Positions 30,627 to 40,783 of a DNA stretch of 64,000 bases are shown piece by piece (the first letter of the stretch is position 1; each line of letters starts with the position of its first letter). The DNA comes from Novosphingobium umbonatum (GTDB lineage: Bacteria > Pseudomonadota > Alphaproteobacteria > Sphingomonadales > Sphingomonadaceae): contig NZ_SACO01000012.1 of the NCBI RefSeq assembly GCF_004005905.1, positions 62,001-126,000 of the forward strand. The letters run 5' to 3'. The translations under genes and the position numbers were made by a program. The notes beneath the pieces are model-generated. The model did not search any database and was not told the origin of the DNA. It saw only the letters and a list, made by a program, of their open reading frames with translations.

Positions 30627-32089
30627 TGAACTGGGCCGTTTCCCTTCGCCTGGTGGCGGCAGAGGAATTCCTCAGTGTCACCGGCCTTGTGCTGCTGTTG
30701 ATCGCCGGTTGGGCCGGTGACAAGGCAGCACGCGCCATCACCTGGCTCAGCGTTGCGGCGCTGGCGGTGGCGGCAGTGCTGGTGGCGCCTGCTCTCACCC
30801 ATGGTGCCATGGGTGCTGAAACCAGCGCCTTCTTTGGTCAATTTGCCGCTGACAGCTTTGCATCTTTTGCCAAGCTGCTGGTCTATGGCGCGGCGGGGGT
30901 GTCGCTGGCGCTGGCTCCCGGCTTCTTTGAACGCTTTGGCCAGTTCCGCGCTGAATATCCGATCCTCGGCCTGTTCGCCGCGCTGGGTATGGGCATCATG
31001 GTGTCGGCTACCGACATGCTGACGCTCTATATCGGTCTCGAAATGAACTCGCTGGCGGCCTATGTGCTGGCGGCCATGCTCAAGACCGATGACCGTTCGC
31101 CTGAAGCCGGTCTGAAATATTTCGTGCTGGGTTCGCTGGCCTCTGGCATTCTGCTCTTCGGTATCAGCTTGACCTATGGCTTTGCTGGCACGACCAATTT
31201 CGCCGGTATCAGCCATGCTCTGCAGGGCACGATGAGCACGGGCGCGCTGTTCGGTCTGGTGTTCATTCTGGCCGGTCTGGCGTTCAAAATCAGCGCGGTT
31301 CCGTTCCACATGTGGACTCCCGACGTGTATGAAGGCGCGCCGACCCCGGTGACTACCTTCTTCGCCACGGCCCCCAAGGTAGCCGCTCTGGCGCTGACCA
31401 TGCGCGTGGCTCTGGTGGCCTTTGGCGCCCAGATGGCCGCTTGGCAGCAGATCATTGCCTTCCTTGCGCTGGCGTCGATCATCGTTGGCGCGCTGGGTGC
31501 AATCGGTCAGGGTAATATCAAGCGGCTGCTGGCTTACTCGTCGATCAACAACGTTGGCTTCATGCTGATCGGTCTTGCTGCGGCAACCGCTGGTGGCGCT
31601 TCGGCAGTGCTGGTTTATCTGGCCATTTATATCGTGATGTCGCTGGGTGGTTTTGCCGTGATCCTGCAACTGCGCGATGCCGAAGGTCAGTCGGTCGAAA
31701 GCATCAGCGATCTGGCTGGTCTGTCGCGGACCAAGCCCGGTCTGGCTTTTGTGCTGGCCATGGTGATGTTCAGCCTTGCCGGTATCCCGCCGCTGTTCGG
31801 TTTCTGGGGCAAATTTGTAGTGTTCCAGGCTGCTGTGGCTGCTGGCCTGGTGCCTTTGGCCACTGTCGGTATTGCCGCCTCGGTGATTGGCGCCTTCTAT
31901 TATCTGAAGGTGATCAAGGTCATGTATTTCGACGAACCCGCCGACAAGGTCGCTGGTTCGCTCGATCCGGTACATGGTTTGGTGCTTTATGCTTCGGCAC
32001 TGTTCATCTCGCCCTTGGGCTATCTGCTCACCGGTTGGTTGGGTGGTCTGGCCCATTCGGCGGCTGCCGCTCTTTTTCATGGCGCCTGA
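30626..32089 (+). CDS. nuoN: NADH-quinone oxidoreductase subunit N
   Basis: The 487-residue antiporter-like subunit is the smallest of the three pump proteins. The LEMNSLAAYVLAAM and FKISAVPFHMWTPDVYEGAPTP segments are characteristic. It is the last complex I gene; birA follows after 21 bases with no terminator, so transcription may run on into birA-coaX-rnj. Confidence 0.96.
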   Translation: MNWAVSLRLVAAEEFLSVTGLVLLLIAGWAGDKAARAITWLSVAALAVAAVLVAPALTHGAMGAETSAFFGQFAADSFASFAKLLVYGAAGVSLALAPGFFERFGQFRAEYPILGLFAALGMGIMVSATDMLTLYIGLEMNSLAAYVLAAMLKTDDRSPEAGLKYFVLGSLASGILLFGISLTYGFAGTTNFAGISHALQGTMSTGALFGLVFILAGLAFKISAVPFHMWTPDVYEGAPTPVTTFFATAPKVAALALTMRVALVAFGAQMAAWQQIIAFLALASIIVGALGAIGQGNIKRLLAYSSINNVGFMLIGLAAATAGGASAVLVYLAIYIVMSLGGFAVILQLRDAEGQSVESISDLAGLSRTKPGLAFVLAMVMFSLAGIPPLFGFWGKFVVFQAAVAAGLVPLATVGIAASVIGAFYYLKVIKVMYFDEPADKVAGSLDPVHGLVLYASALFISPLGYLLTGWLGGLAHSAAAALFHGA

Positions 32090-32110
32090 TAGCTTCAAGT
32101 TGTCGGTGTT

Positions 32111-32818
32111 TTGATTGAGTGCATTGATATAACCGGCTCCACCAATGCCGATCTGGTTTCCAGATTGGCGGCGGGGGAGCCGGTTTTTGCTGGTTCATGG
32201 TTGGTAGCCCTGCGCCAGACCGCTGGCCGTGGTCGGTTGGGGCGGGTTTGGAATGACGGAGCGGGCAATTTCATGGGCTCAACCGTGCATTTCCCTCGCG
32301 CAGAAGATCCACCCTTGGCATCTTTGGCCTTGGTCGTTGGGCTGGCCGTTCAACGCGTTGTGGCTGACATTTTGCCCTTGCCCCATCAGGCCCAGCTCAA
32401 ATGGCCCAATGACGTGATGGTGGGCGATGCGAAGCTGGCGGGTATTTTGCTCGAACGCGCCGGTGAGGCTTTGGTGATTGGCGTGGGTGTTAACCTGACG
32501 CAGGCCCCAGACTTGCCGGATCGCGCGACCGTTGCCCTCTCGCGCTTCGGCCCTGTGCCTGATGTGGAGGAGTTTGCTTCGCGTCTGGCTGCCAGCTTTG
32601 CCAGCGAATTGGGTTTGTGGCGCGATTATGGGCTCGCCGCCATGTTGCAGAGGTGGCTGGCGGTGGCTTACCCCTTGGGAACCGCAATGTCGGTCAAGGG
32701 GGTAAGCGGCACAATCACTGGTCATTTCGCGGGTTTGGATGAAAGCGGGGCCTTGCAGCTTGCTTTGCCCGACGGGCGGCTGCACATAGTGCACGCGGGC
32801 GATGTGCAATTGCTGTAA
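32111..32818 (+). CDS. birA: biotin--[acetyl-CoA-carboxylase] ligase
   Basis: The 235-residue protein attaches biotin to the carboxyl-carrier protein of acetyl-CoA carboxylase. It has the substrate motif GSTNADL near the N-terminus, the biotinoyl-AMP loop AGRGRLGRVW and the KWPNDVMVGDAKLAGILLE strand-helix. The N-terminal DNA-binding domain of E. coli BirA is absent, so it is an enzyme only. Translation starts at TTG 32111. nuoN-birA-coaX-rnj is a recurrent alphaproteobacterial order. Confidence 0.92.
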   Translation: MIECIDITGSTNADLVSRLAAGEPVFAGSWLVALRQTAGRGRLGRVWNDGAGNFMGSTVHFPRAEDPPLASLALVVGLAVQRVVADILPLPHQAQLKWPNDVMVGDAKLAGILLERAGEALVIGVGVNLTQAPDLPDRATVALSRFGPVPDVEEFASRLAASFASELGLWRDYGLAAMLQRWLAVAYPLGTAMSVKGVSGTITGHFAGLDESGALQLALPDGRLHIVHAGDVQLL

Positions 32819-32845
32819 CGCCGGTTATTTGAGGAGAGGCGCTGC

Positions 32846-33625
32846 ATGTTGCTGGCCGTTGATGTCGGGAACACCAATGTTGTTTTTGCGCTCTATGATG
32901 GGCGCAAGGGGCTGGCGCGTTGGCGCATCGCCACCGATCCGCGTCGGACGGCGGATGAATATGCCGTATGGCTGATGCAATTGTTGGCAATCGAGGGTGT
33001 CGAGCGAAGCGCGATCGAGCGGATCATTTGCTCCACCGTGGTGCCGCGTGCGCTGCATAATCTGACGGTGTTGGCCAACAAATATTTCAATGTCGAATTG
33101 CTGGTGGCTGGCGTTGGCAAGGCCGATTACGGCATTGATGTTGATGTGGATTCGCCCAAGAGCCTTGGCGCAGATCGCGCGGTTAATGCCATTGGCGCGC
33201 ATGAGATTTTCGCCGGAGATCTGATCATCGTGGATTTCGGCACCGCCACCACCATCGACCATATTGATGGGCGCGGCGCCTATAAGGGCGGGATCATTGC
33301 GCCGGGCCTCAATCTCTCGTTGGATGCCTTGGTGGGTAATACCGCCAAATTGCCACGCATTGCCATTGCCGAACCGGCCACCAAGAGCGTTATCGGCACC
33401 AACACCGAAGACCAGATGTTGATTGGCATCTATTGGGGCTATGTGGCGATGATCGAAGGTTTGATCACGCGTATGCGGGCCCAGATCGGGCGTCCCGCGA
33501 CCGTGGTCGCCACCGGAGGTCTGGCTATTCTATTCAACCGGCAAGAAGGTCTGTTCGACGCGATCGACCCTGATTTGACGCTCAACGGTCTTGCCATTTT
33601 GGCCGAACGGGCCGAGCACCGATGA
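32846..33625 (+). CDS. coaX: type III pantothenate kinase
   Basis: The 259-residue ASKHA-fold kinase performs the first step of coenzyme A synthesis. The phosphate motifs [18 protein letters not shown] (residues 1-18) and [11 protein letters not shown], and the late [11 protein letters not shown] segment, are typical. GAGGAGAGG lies upstream of ATG 32846. It probably forms one transcript with birA and rnj. Confidence 0.94.
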   Translation: MLLAVDVGNTNVVFALYDGRKGLARWRIATDPRRTADEYAVWLMQLLAIEGVERSAIERIICSTVVPRALHNLTVLANKYFNVELLVAGVGKADYGIDVDVDSPKSLGADRAVNAIGAHEIFAGDLIIVDFGTATTIDHIDGRGAYKGGIIAPGLNLSLDALVGNTAKLPRIAIAEPATKSVIGTNTEDQMLIGIYWGYVAMIEGLITRMRAQIGRPATVVATGGLAILFNRQEGLFDAIDPDLTLNGLAILAERAEHR

Positions 33626-33638
33626 AGATTTTAGGAGA

Positions 33639-35332
<1,694 letters not shown>

Positions 35333-35336
<4 letters not shown>

Positions 35337-35620
35337 AACCAGCCTCGATCGTCGCGATCTATCTGTTGTTCTGGGTGATCTCGGCGTTTCTGGTGCTGCC
35401 TTTTGGCCTGCGCACACCGGACGAGGCGGGTGAGGAATTGGTGCAGGGGCAGGCCAACAGCGCCCCTGTCAATTTCCGGCCCGCCAAGGTCGCCCTGCGT
35501 GCCACGCTGCTTTCGGCGGTGGCCTTTGCGCTATTCTATGCCAATTATGTCGAGGATTGGGTGTCGATCGAAGATATCGCCCCGTTCCAGCTTCCGGCCT
35601 CCTTGGCGGAAAGCCAATAA
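35333..35620 (+). CDS. DUF1467 family small membrane protein
   Basis: This 95-residue protein has two membrane helices (IVAIYLLFWVISAFLVLPFG, about residues 5-24, and LRATLLSAVAFALFYANYV, about 53-72) separated by a polar PDEAGEELVQGQ loop. Length and layout match DUF1467, which often follows rnj in alphaproteobacteria. The GTG start overlaps the rnj stop (GTGA). Function is unknown. Confidence 0.8.
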
Positions 35621-35624
35621 AAGA

Positions 35625-35655
35625 GGGAGAGGCCGCCACAGCCTCTCCCTTTCTT
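35625..35655. terminator. terminator closing the nuo-rnj gene string
   Basis: GGGAGAGGC at 35625-35633 and GCCTCTCCC at 35641-35649 form a perfect 9-bp stem with a 7-base loop, followed by TTTCTT. It sits between convergent genes and could act both ways. Confidence 0.85.
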
Positions 35656-35656
35656 G

Positions 35657-38095
35657 TTACCCGCGCAGCCTTTCGATCGCTTGCGCCAAGGCAACATAGA
35701 GCTTGCCCATATCCGAGGACAGCAGCGTTACCGAAACGGCGTGGCCGTCGCGCGTGGCCAGAATGATCCGCAGCATCGCTTCGAAATCATGGATATAGCG
35801 GTTGACATGGGCCTGAAAATGGCTGTCATTTTCATAGAGTTGCAGGATTTGCTTGGCTTCGGTGGCATCCAGCAGCTTGACCGCGCGGCGGGTGAAAATA
35901 CCCCGATCCCCGCGCAAATAGGCCGCCCATGACGTGTCGGCCACATCGCTGTCCAGCACCTTGGCAATATCCACCGCTTCGGATTGCAGCGTATCGGCAA
36001 TGACGGCCATGCGGCGGGCAAAGTCATTGTCCGCCTTGTCCTGAGCATGGTCACGCGCATCGGCCACGCGGCGTTCCAGATGGGCGGCCATCGCGTCCAC
36101 CTCGGCAATCTCCTGACGCAGCGCACGGGCGGCTTCTGCGCCCAGACCGCTGGCCTTGGTGGTGGCCTGCTCCAATTGTACCGCAATTTCTTCGACACGC
36201 GCGCGCATCTGGCGCTCCACAGCGGCGCAGCTTTCCTCGGCCAGACGTTCGGCCATTTGCGCCACGCGGGCCGCGCCCTCGCTTTCTATCGTATCGACCG
36301 AGGCGCGCAGAGCTGTGGCCAGCGACGTGATCGCTTCCTTCAATTCACCCTGCGCATGTTCGGCCAGACGCCCGCAATCGCTGTCCAGCGCGGAGAGGGC
36401 ATGGCGCAACATGGCCAGCCCTTCGCCATGCGAGGCGATGCGGGTCGCTACACTAGCCTGCAACGTGTCGATGTCGGTGCTGGTGGTCAGCAAGGCGCCC
36501 TGCGCCGCTCCTACGCGCGCAGCCAAAGCCTCGCCGCTGGTCGCGGCGCCTTCGATTTCCTCGCGCAGGCGATGGATATTTTCCGAGAAAGCCACCAGAC
36601 GCGCCTCGCTTTCGGCAAGGGCAGGGGGCAATTGGTCGCGGCTGTGCTGGGCGGTGGACTGGATCAGTTCCAGCAGACGCACGCTGGCCTCGGTCAATTG
36701 CTCCAAAGTCTGACCGGTTTCCGACAGGCGGCGCTCCAGCGAGGTCAGGCGCTGTTCCATGCTGGCGGAGGTGACGTGGTCGGCAATAGAGATTGCCTCG
36801 ATCCGCGCCTCGGCCTGTGCCAGACGCACACTGGTCTGTTCGGACAGGGCGCCCAATTGCTGGGCGCGTTCGATCACTTTCATCTGGCGCGCACCGACCA
36901 GACCGTCGAAACGGTTCAGTTCCTCGTCCAGCGTGCTCATCGCCTTGCGCCAATCGTCCAGCGCGCTGTTTTCCACTTCGCGCATGGAACGGGCAATCGT
37001 CGCCCCTTCGTCGCGCAAGGCCGATACGCGGGCGCGCAGCGAGGTGATCGCCTCGGCCTCTTGCTGGTCCAATTGGCGGCGGTTGGCGGAAATCTCCTCG
37101 GCCAGACGCGCGGCGCGGTCGCGCATCTGTTGCAGGCTTTCGGCATGATGCCGTTCCAGATCCAGCGCAAAGCCGGTCGAACGTTGGTCCAGCGCGTCAA
37201 ATTGCGCACGGATGGTCGATTCCAGTTGCAACATCCGCATTTCCAGCAGGCCCAGCGCCGTGTCGCTATCATCGCGCAGGCTGGACACCTTGCTGTCGGT
37301 GGCTTGCGCATGTTCGCCCATCCGGTCGACCTCGCGCGCCAGTTCCTGCGTCAGCGTTTGCGCCACGCGGCCGACATGGGCGATATTGCTGGTCACATCC
37401 TTGGTCGCGGCGGCAATTACCGGCAATTGGTCGCGCAATTGCTCCATATTGCCCACGGCCACTTGGCTGACGCTGCCGATGCTTTCCACTTGCTCGGCAT
37501 TGTCGCGCACCAAAGCGGCCAGATGGTCACCATGGGCGCTGATCCGCTCCACCGCCAGTCGCCCCAGCGCATCCAGATCACGGCTTTGCGAGGAGAGAAA
37601 CTCGCGGGCAAGGCTAAGCTCGCGGTTCACGGTGTGCAGACGCGCCTCAAGCTGTTCGGCCTCCTGCCGCAGCAATTGGCTGGCGGCGACAAAATGGCTG
37701 GCCGCGCGGCGGCTTGTTTGCGTGGCGATCAAATAGACGCAAAGCACCAGCAGCGAAGGCACCGCCCATTCCAGCGCCCATTGCGACCATTGCGCTAGGG
37801 GGACATTGGCCTGCATTTGTGGCGCATGGGCGGCCACCACCAAACCTGTCCAGCCCAGCACCACCGCAATCGCCGCCGCTGCCGTCAGACGTTCACGCAG
37901 GGTAGGAGCCAAGGCCTCGGCGGGGTCTTCTTCTTCCACCACAACCGGAACCGCTTCGCTAAAACCGGCATCCTGATAGGGCGCGCTGTCATACGCACCG
38001 TCACCCGAACCGGTGTTCTCCCCTAATCCCGAGTCGCTGCTAAGCGAGGACTCTTGGACATTATCGGAGTTGCTGCTGCGAAAACCACTGATCAT
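35657..38095 (-). CDS. membrane coiled-coil protein, TipN-like
   Basis: The 812-residue protein has an acidic, Ser-rich N-terminus (1-65), two membrane helices (about 71-88 and 109-125), a very long coiled coil (about 135-710, Ala/Glu/Arg/Gln-rich heptads) and a compact C-terminal domain (about 718-812, with YLRGDRGIFTRRAVKLLD and VNRYIHDFEAMLR). This two-helix plus long-coil layout recalls the Caulobacter polarity landmark TipN. I rate that as an analogy by architecture, not proven homology. It is divergent from a degenerate Hpt gene across 70 bases that contain a perfect GTTAAG-N10-CTTAAC repeat. It is not a chemoreceptor: no MA signalling motif is visible. Confidence 0.75.
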   Translation of the reverse strand: MISGFRSSNSDNVQESSLSSDSGLGENTGSGDGAYDSAPYQDAGFSEAVPVVVEEEDPAEALAPTLRERLTAAAAIAVVLGWTGLVVAAHAPQMQANVPLAQWSQWALEWAVPSLLVLCVYLIATQTSRRAASHFVAASQLLRQEAEQLEARLHTVNRELSLAREFLSSQSRDLDALGRLAVERISAHGDHLAALVRDNAEQVESIGSVSQVAVGNMEQLRDQLPVIAAATKDVTSNIAHVGRVAQTLTQELAREVDRMGEHAQATDSKVSSLRDDSDTALGLLEMRMLQLESTIRAQFDALDQRSTGFALDLERHHAESLQQMRDRAARLAEEISANRRQLDQQEAEAITSLRARVSALRDEGATIARSMREVENSALDDWRKAMSTLDEELNRFDGLVGARQMKVIERAQQLGALSEQTSVRLAQAEARIEAISIADHVTSASMEQRLTSLERRLSETGQTLEQLTEASVRLLELIQSTAQHSRDQLPPALAESEARLVAFSENIHRLREEIEGAATSGEALAARVGAAQGALLTTSTDIDTLQASVATRIASHGEGLAMLRHALSALDSDCGRLAEHAQGELKEAITSLATALRASVDTIESEGAARVAQMAERLAEESCAAVERQMRARVEEIAVQLEQATTKASGLGAEAARALRQEIAEVDAMAAHLERRVADARDHAQDKADNDFARRMAVIADTLQSEAVDIAKVLDSDVADTSWAAYLRGDRGIFTRRAVKLLDATEAKQILQLYENDSHFQAHVNRYIHDFEAMLRIILATRDGHAVSVTLLSSDMGKLYVALAQAIERLRG

Positions 38096-38120
38096 GCATA
38101 AATGCTTACCACATTGCGGC

Positions 38121-38142
38121 GTTAAGGAAATAAGGTCTTAAC
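38121..38142. promoter_or_regulatory. palindromic operator-like site between divergent genes
   Basis: GTTAAG (38121-38126) and CTTAAC (38137-38142) are perfect inverted repeats with a 10-base spacer. They lie in the 70-base gap between the TipN-like gene and the Hpt-like gene. The two TTAA units are spaced differently from the canonical CtrA box (TTAA-N7-TTAA), so another dimeric regulator is also possible. Confidence 0.4.
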
Positions 38143-38165
38143 CCCAGCGGCGTAATCCTCTGTGC

Positions 38166-38468
38166 ATGGTTTATGAAGCAAGCGCTCTGGACTCGACTCT
38201 GGCGGCGGCGGCGGGTGATGATCCGGCGCTGCTGGCCGAGTTGCGCATGGCGTTTTGCGACAGTCTGGCCCGTCAGATCGACCTGCTGCGGCGTTCGCGT
38301 TGCGATGGCAATTGGCACGTGGCGGCCATGCGGGTGAAGGGGCTGGCGGCCAGTTTTCAGGTATGGCCCTTGATGGTATTGGCCGATGAAGTGTTGGCCA
38401 GCGCGCCCGGCGATCCGGTGATCTTGCGCAAGTTGCAGGCCTATCTGGACAATCTTTCGGACAACTGA
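38166..38468 (+). CDS. Hpt-domain-like protein lacking the phospho-histidine
   Basis: This 100-residue, all-helical protein matches the shape of a histidine phosphotransfer (Hpt) domain. Helix 'LAELRMAFCDSLARQIDLL' precedes AAMRVKGLAASF, which lines up with the usual AHxLKGxAxxF core. The position of the phospho-accepting His is Met55 (codon 38328-38330), while Lys58 and Gly59 remain. It should not accept phosphate there, so a binding or scaffold role is more likely. It may be a diverged sequence whose true acceptor I have mis-aligned. Confidence 0.6.
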   Translation: MVYEASALDSTLAAAAGDDPALLAELRMAFCDSLARQIDLLRRSRCDGNWHVAAMRVKGLAASFQVWPLMVLADEVLASAPGDPVILRKLQAYLDNLSDN

Positions 38469-38590
38469 CACCGTATAGCTTCGTGAAACCGGTATCCTGG
38501 CGCTATCGGTGCTTGGCAGTTGTGGCCCTCTCCATTACACTCTGGCGCTCTTGGGGGATTAGGCCTGCATAGTGGGCGGTCGGAGATATT

Positions 38591-39796
38591 TTGCGCGTAG
38601 CCTTGCTGTTCCTGCTGGAAAATGCCGCTGGTGAGGCTGTTGGCCTGCCACGCGGATTGTTGCGCGTGGGCGGGCATGTGTTGGCGCGGCATCAATTGGC
38701 GCTGGCTCTGGCGCTGGGTTGCGAAAGGGTGGTGTGTTTCGCGCGCCAGTCCGATCCCGAAGTGATTGCCCTGCATCATGCCGCCGAAACGGGCGGCGCG
38801 ATTTTCCATCTGGCCTCCAGCCTGCATTCGCTGCTTTCTCTGGTGACGGCGCAGGACGAGGTGATTGCCTTGGCCGATGGCGTGTTGGCCTGGCCTGATC
38901 TCGCGATCGACTTGCTGGGCAGCGCGGGCGTTTTGGCCCAACCGGCAGAGGGCGCGATCGAGGCTGGTTTCGAGCGTCTGGATGCCAGCCATGCCGCCGC
39001 CGGTGCGATCCGTTTCCCCGGCCGTCTGGTGGCCAAGTTGGAAGAATGGCCCAGCGACATCGACATTTTCTCTACTTTGCAACGCTTGGCCCTGCAGGCG
39101 GGCGTGCCGATGCGTGTCCTGCCTGAGGATGTGGCGGGCACGGCGCGGTGGAACCTGTTGCGGTCCGAAAATGATGCCCATGCGATAGAGGCGCCATGGA
39201 TCGCCCAGCATATTGCCGAGGCATCACCCACGCCGACGCAGGCCTTGGCCATGCGCTGTGTACGCAGCTTTGGTCCTGCCCTGATGCATGCCGGATCGGG
39301 GGGCACGGCGGTGGCAATTGCGGGCGGTGTGTTTGCCGCTTTGGGCGTGTTGGCGGGGTGGTTTGGCCATGGTGGGCTGGGCCTGTGCCTTGCGGCGCTG
39401 GCTTGGTTGGGCTTTTCCAGCGCCTGTGTGATGGGCCGGTTCGAGCGGCGCTGCCTGTTGTTGCCGCGGCCGCGTACCGCGCCTGTGCTGATCTATGCCG
39501 GCATTATGGATGGGGCTTTGTTGCTGCTGTTGACTGCAGGCTTGGCCAGCCCATCGCAAGGCCTGTTGCAAGCCGCTTTCGCGCCTTTGATGCTGCTGGG
39601 CCTGTTGCGTCTGGTGCCGCGATTGCCCGATATTCGTTGGGCGGCCCTGCTGGAGGATCGGGCGCTATGGGCGCTGGCTTTGGCCGTGGCGGAATTGTTT
39701 GGCTTGTTGCCGTTGGCGGTATGCCTGTCGGCTATGGCGTTGTTGCTGGCGGGAGTGTTTACGCTTTCTCGCCAAAATCAGCTAACGCCGCGTTAA
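38591..39796 (+). CDS. nucleotidyltransferase-like protein with C-terminal membrane domain
   Basis: The 401-residue protein starts at TTG 38591. Residues 1-210 resemble a nucleotide-sugar transferase fold (LPRGLLRVGGHVLARHQLALA like the loop of NTP transferases; ALADGVLAWPD; GFERLDASHAAAGAIRFP). Residues about 235-395 hold five or six membrane helices. I cannot name a substrate and the usual Mg-binding GDG/D signature is not clear. It precedes the CtrA-like box and may share a transcript with the next two genes. Confidence 0.65.
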   Translation: MRVALLFLLENAAGEAVGLPRGLLRVGGHVLARHQLALALALGCERVVCFARQSDPEVIALHHAAETGGAIFHLASSLHSLLSLVTAQDEVIALADGVLAWPDLAIDLLGSAGVLAQPAEGAIEAGFERLDASHAAAGAIRFPGRLVAKLEEWPSDIDIFSTLQRLALQAGVPMRVLPEDVAGTARWNLLRSENDAHAIEAPWIAQHIAEASPTPTQALAMRCVRSFGPALMHAGSGGTAVAIAGGVFAALGVLAGWFGHGGLGLCLAALAWLGFSSACVMGRFERRCLLLPRPRTAPVLIYAGIMDGALLLLLTAGLASPSQGLLQAAFAPLMLLGLLRLVPRLPDIRWAALLEDRALWALALAVAELFGLLPLAVCLSAMALLLAGVFTLSRQNQLTPR

Positions 39797-39798
39797 CC
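39782..39798 (+). promoter_or_regulatory. CtrA-like binding site
   Basis: CTAA-CGCCGCG-TTAACC matches the alphaproteobacterial CtrA consensus TTAA-N7-TTAAC at all but the first base, and continues to TTAACCAT, the common extended half-site. It overlaps the stop of the upstream gene and lies 23 bases before the start of the next gene. This suggests cell-cycle-linked control of the 39821-42171 pair. Confidence 0.45.
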
Positions 39799-39820
39799 AT
39801 TTGTCAGCTATATTCAAGAG

Positions 39821-40783
39821 ATGAGCCCGCCCGAGCCTTTGCCCACCGATCCTAGTGAATCGGGTTTGCGCCTGCAGATTGCACGGGGCGATGCGGTGGT
39901 GGATGCGGTAGAGCCGGTCTTGCGCCATCTGCTTAGCTATCGTCATCAGGCGTTGTTTTCCGACGATGTGATGGCGCGTTTGCGCGCGATGCTGGCCGAT
40001 CTGGGCCGCCAATTGGCCGAGGCTTTGGACCATGCCGGTGCGCCGGTGGTGCAGGGCGCGCAATTGCTGACCTCGATCCTGCCCGAAGTGCCCGGTTTGA
40101 TTGCGCATCTGCATGCGGTGGCGCTGGAATGGCAAGTGACCGAAAGGCTTGCCGCAAGGACGGGGTTGGATCCGGTTCTGACGCCTTTGATTCAGGCCCT
40201 GATCGGGTCAAGCGATGGCGAGGTTTCGGCCCGCGCCATGCGCTTGCTGGCCGCGCAGGCCCGTTTCGCCCAGATGCAGCGGCGGATGCAATTGCCCTTG
40301 GCCGAATTGCCGCCCGAATTGCTGCATGGCGTGCTGGTGGCTTTGCATGTGCTGACCGAGGGGGATCGTGCGCTTCAGGCCGGCGCCATGCGCGCCGAGG
40401 CCGATTTGCGCGCGGCCTATGACGAAGCAGGCACGCGGCAGGGGCTGTTGCAACAGGCCGTCGCGGGCATGGGGCAGGGTGCGGTGGCCGGTTTGGCGCT
40501 GGGTCATGCCGGTGTGGCAGTATTTATCACCGCTTTGGCGCAAGCTTGTGCGGATAAGCGCCGCGATCCGGCGGTTTTGCTGCTGCAAGAAGGACAGCAA
40601 ACGCGCCTTGCGCTAACCTTGCGGGCAGCGGGGGCGCGGGTTGAGTCGGTGCATGAGACTCTGATGGCGCTCCATGGGCATATGGAAGGGGCGGCGCGGG
40701 TGCCATCGGCTTTGGACCGAATCACTGTTGAAGGCGCAGCGCATGTTCTGACGCAGGCGGATCGCGCCGGAGGCGGGGCGTGA
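39821..40783 (+). CDS. helical protein of unknown function
   Basis: This 320-residue protein looks entirely alpha-helical, with no signal peptide, membrane helix or cysteine cluster. A repeat-like helix set at about 110-170 (RAMRLLAAQARFAQMQRRM, then LPPELLHGVLVAL) faintly recalls DUF2336 proteins, but I cannot confirm it. It overlaps the histidine-kinase-like gene by four bases (GTGA), so the two are translationally coupled and may work together. Confidence 0.7.
   Translation: MSPPEPLPTDPSESGLRLQIARGDAVVDAVEPVLRHLLSYRHQALFSDDVMARLRAMLADLGRQLAEALDHAGAPVVQGAQLLTSILPEVPGLIAHLHAVALEWQVTERLAARTGLDPVLTPLIQALIGSSDGEVSARAMRLLAAQARFAQMQRRMQLPLAELPPELLHGVLVALHVLTEGDRALQAGAMRAEADLRAAYDEAGTRQGLLQQAVAGMGQGAVAGLALGHAGVAVFITALAQACADKRRDPAVLLLQEGQQTRLALTLRAAGARVESVHETLMALHGHMEGAARVPSALDRITVEGAAHVLTQADRAGGGA

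Noticed and set aside
35984..37798. A 604-residue plus-strand frame opposite the coiled-coil gene
   Set aside because: The coiled-coil frame has heptads, membrane helices and a conserved C-terminal domain; the opposite frame has a repetitive Arg/Gln/His composition only.
35657..38095. The long coiled-coil protein as a methyl-accepting chemoreceptor
   Set aside because: It lacks the hairpin-tip signalling motif and has a distinct C-terminal domain, and both membrane helices are close together near the N-terminus.
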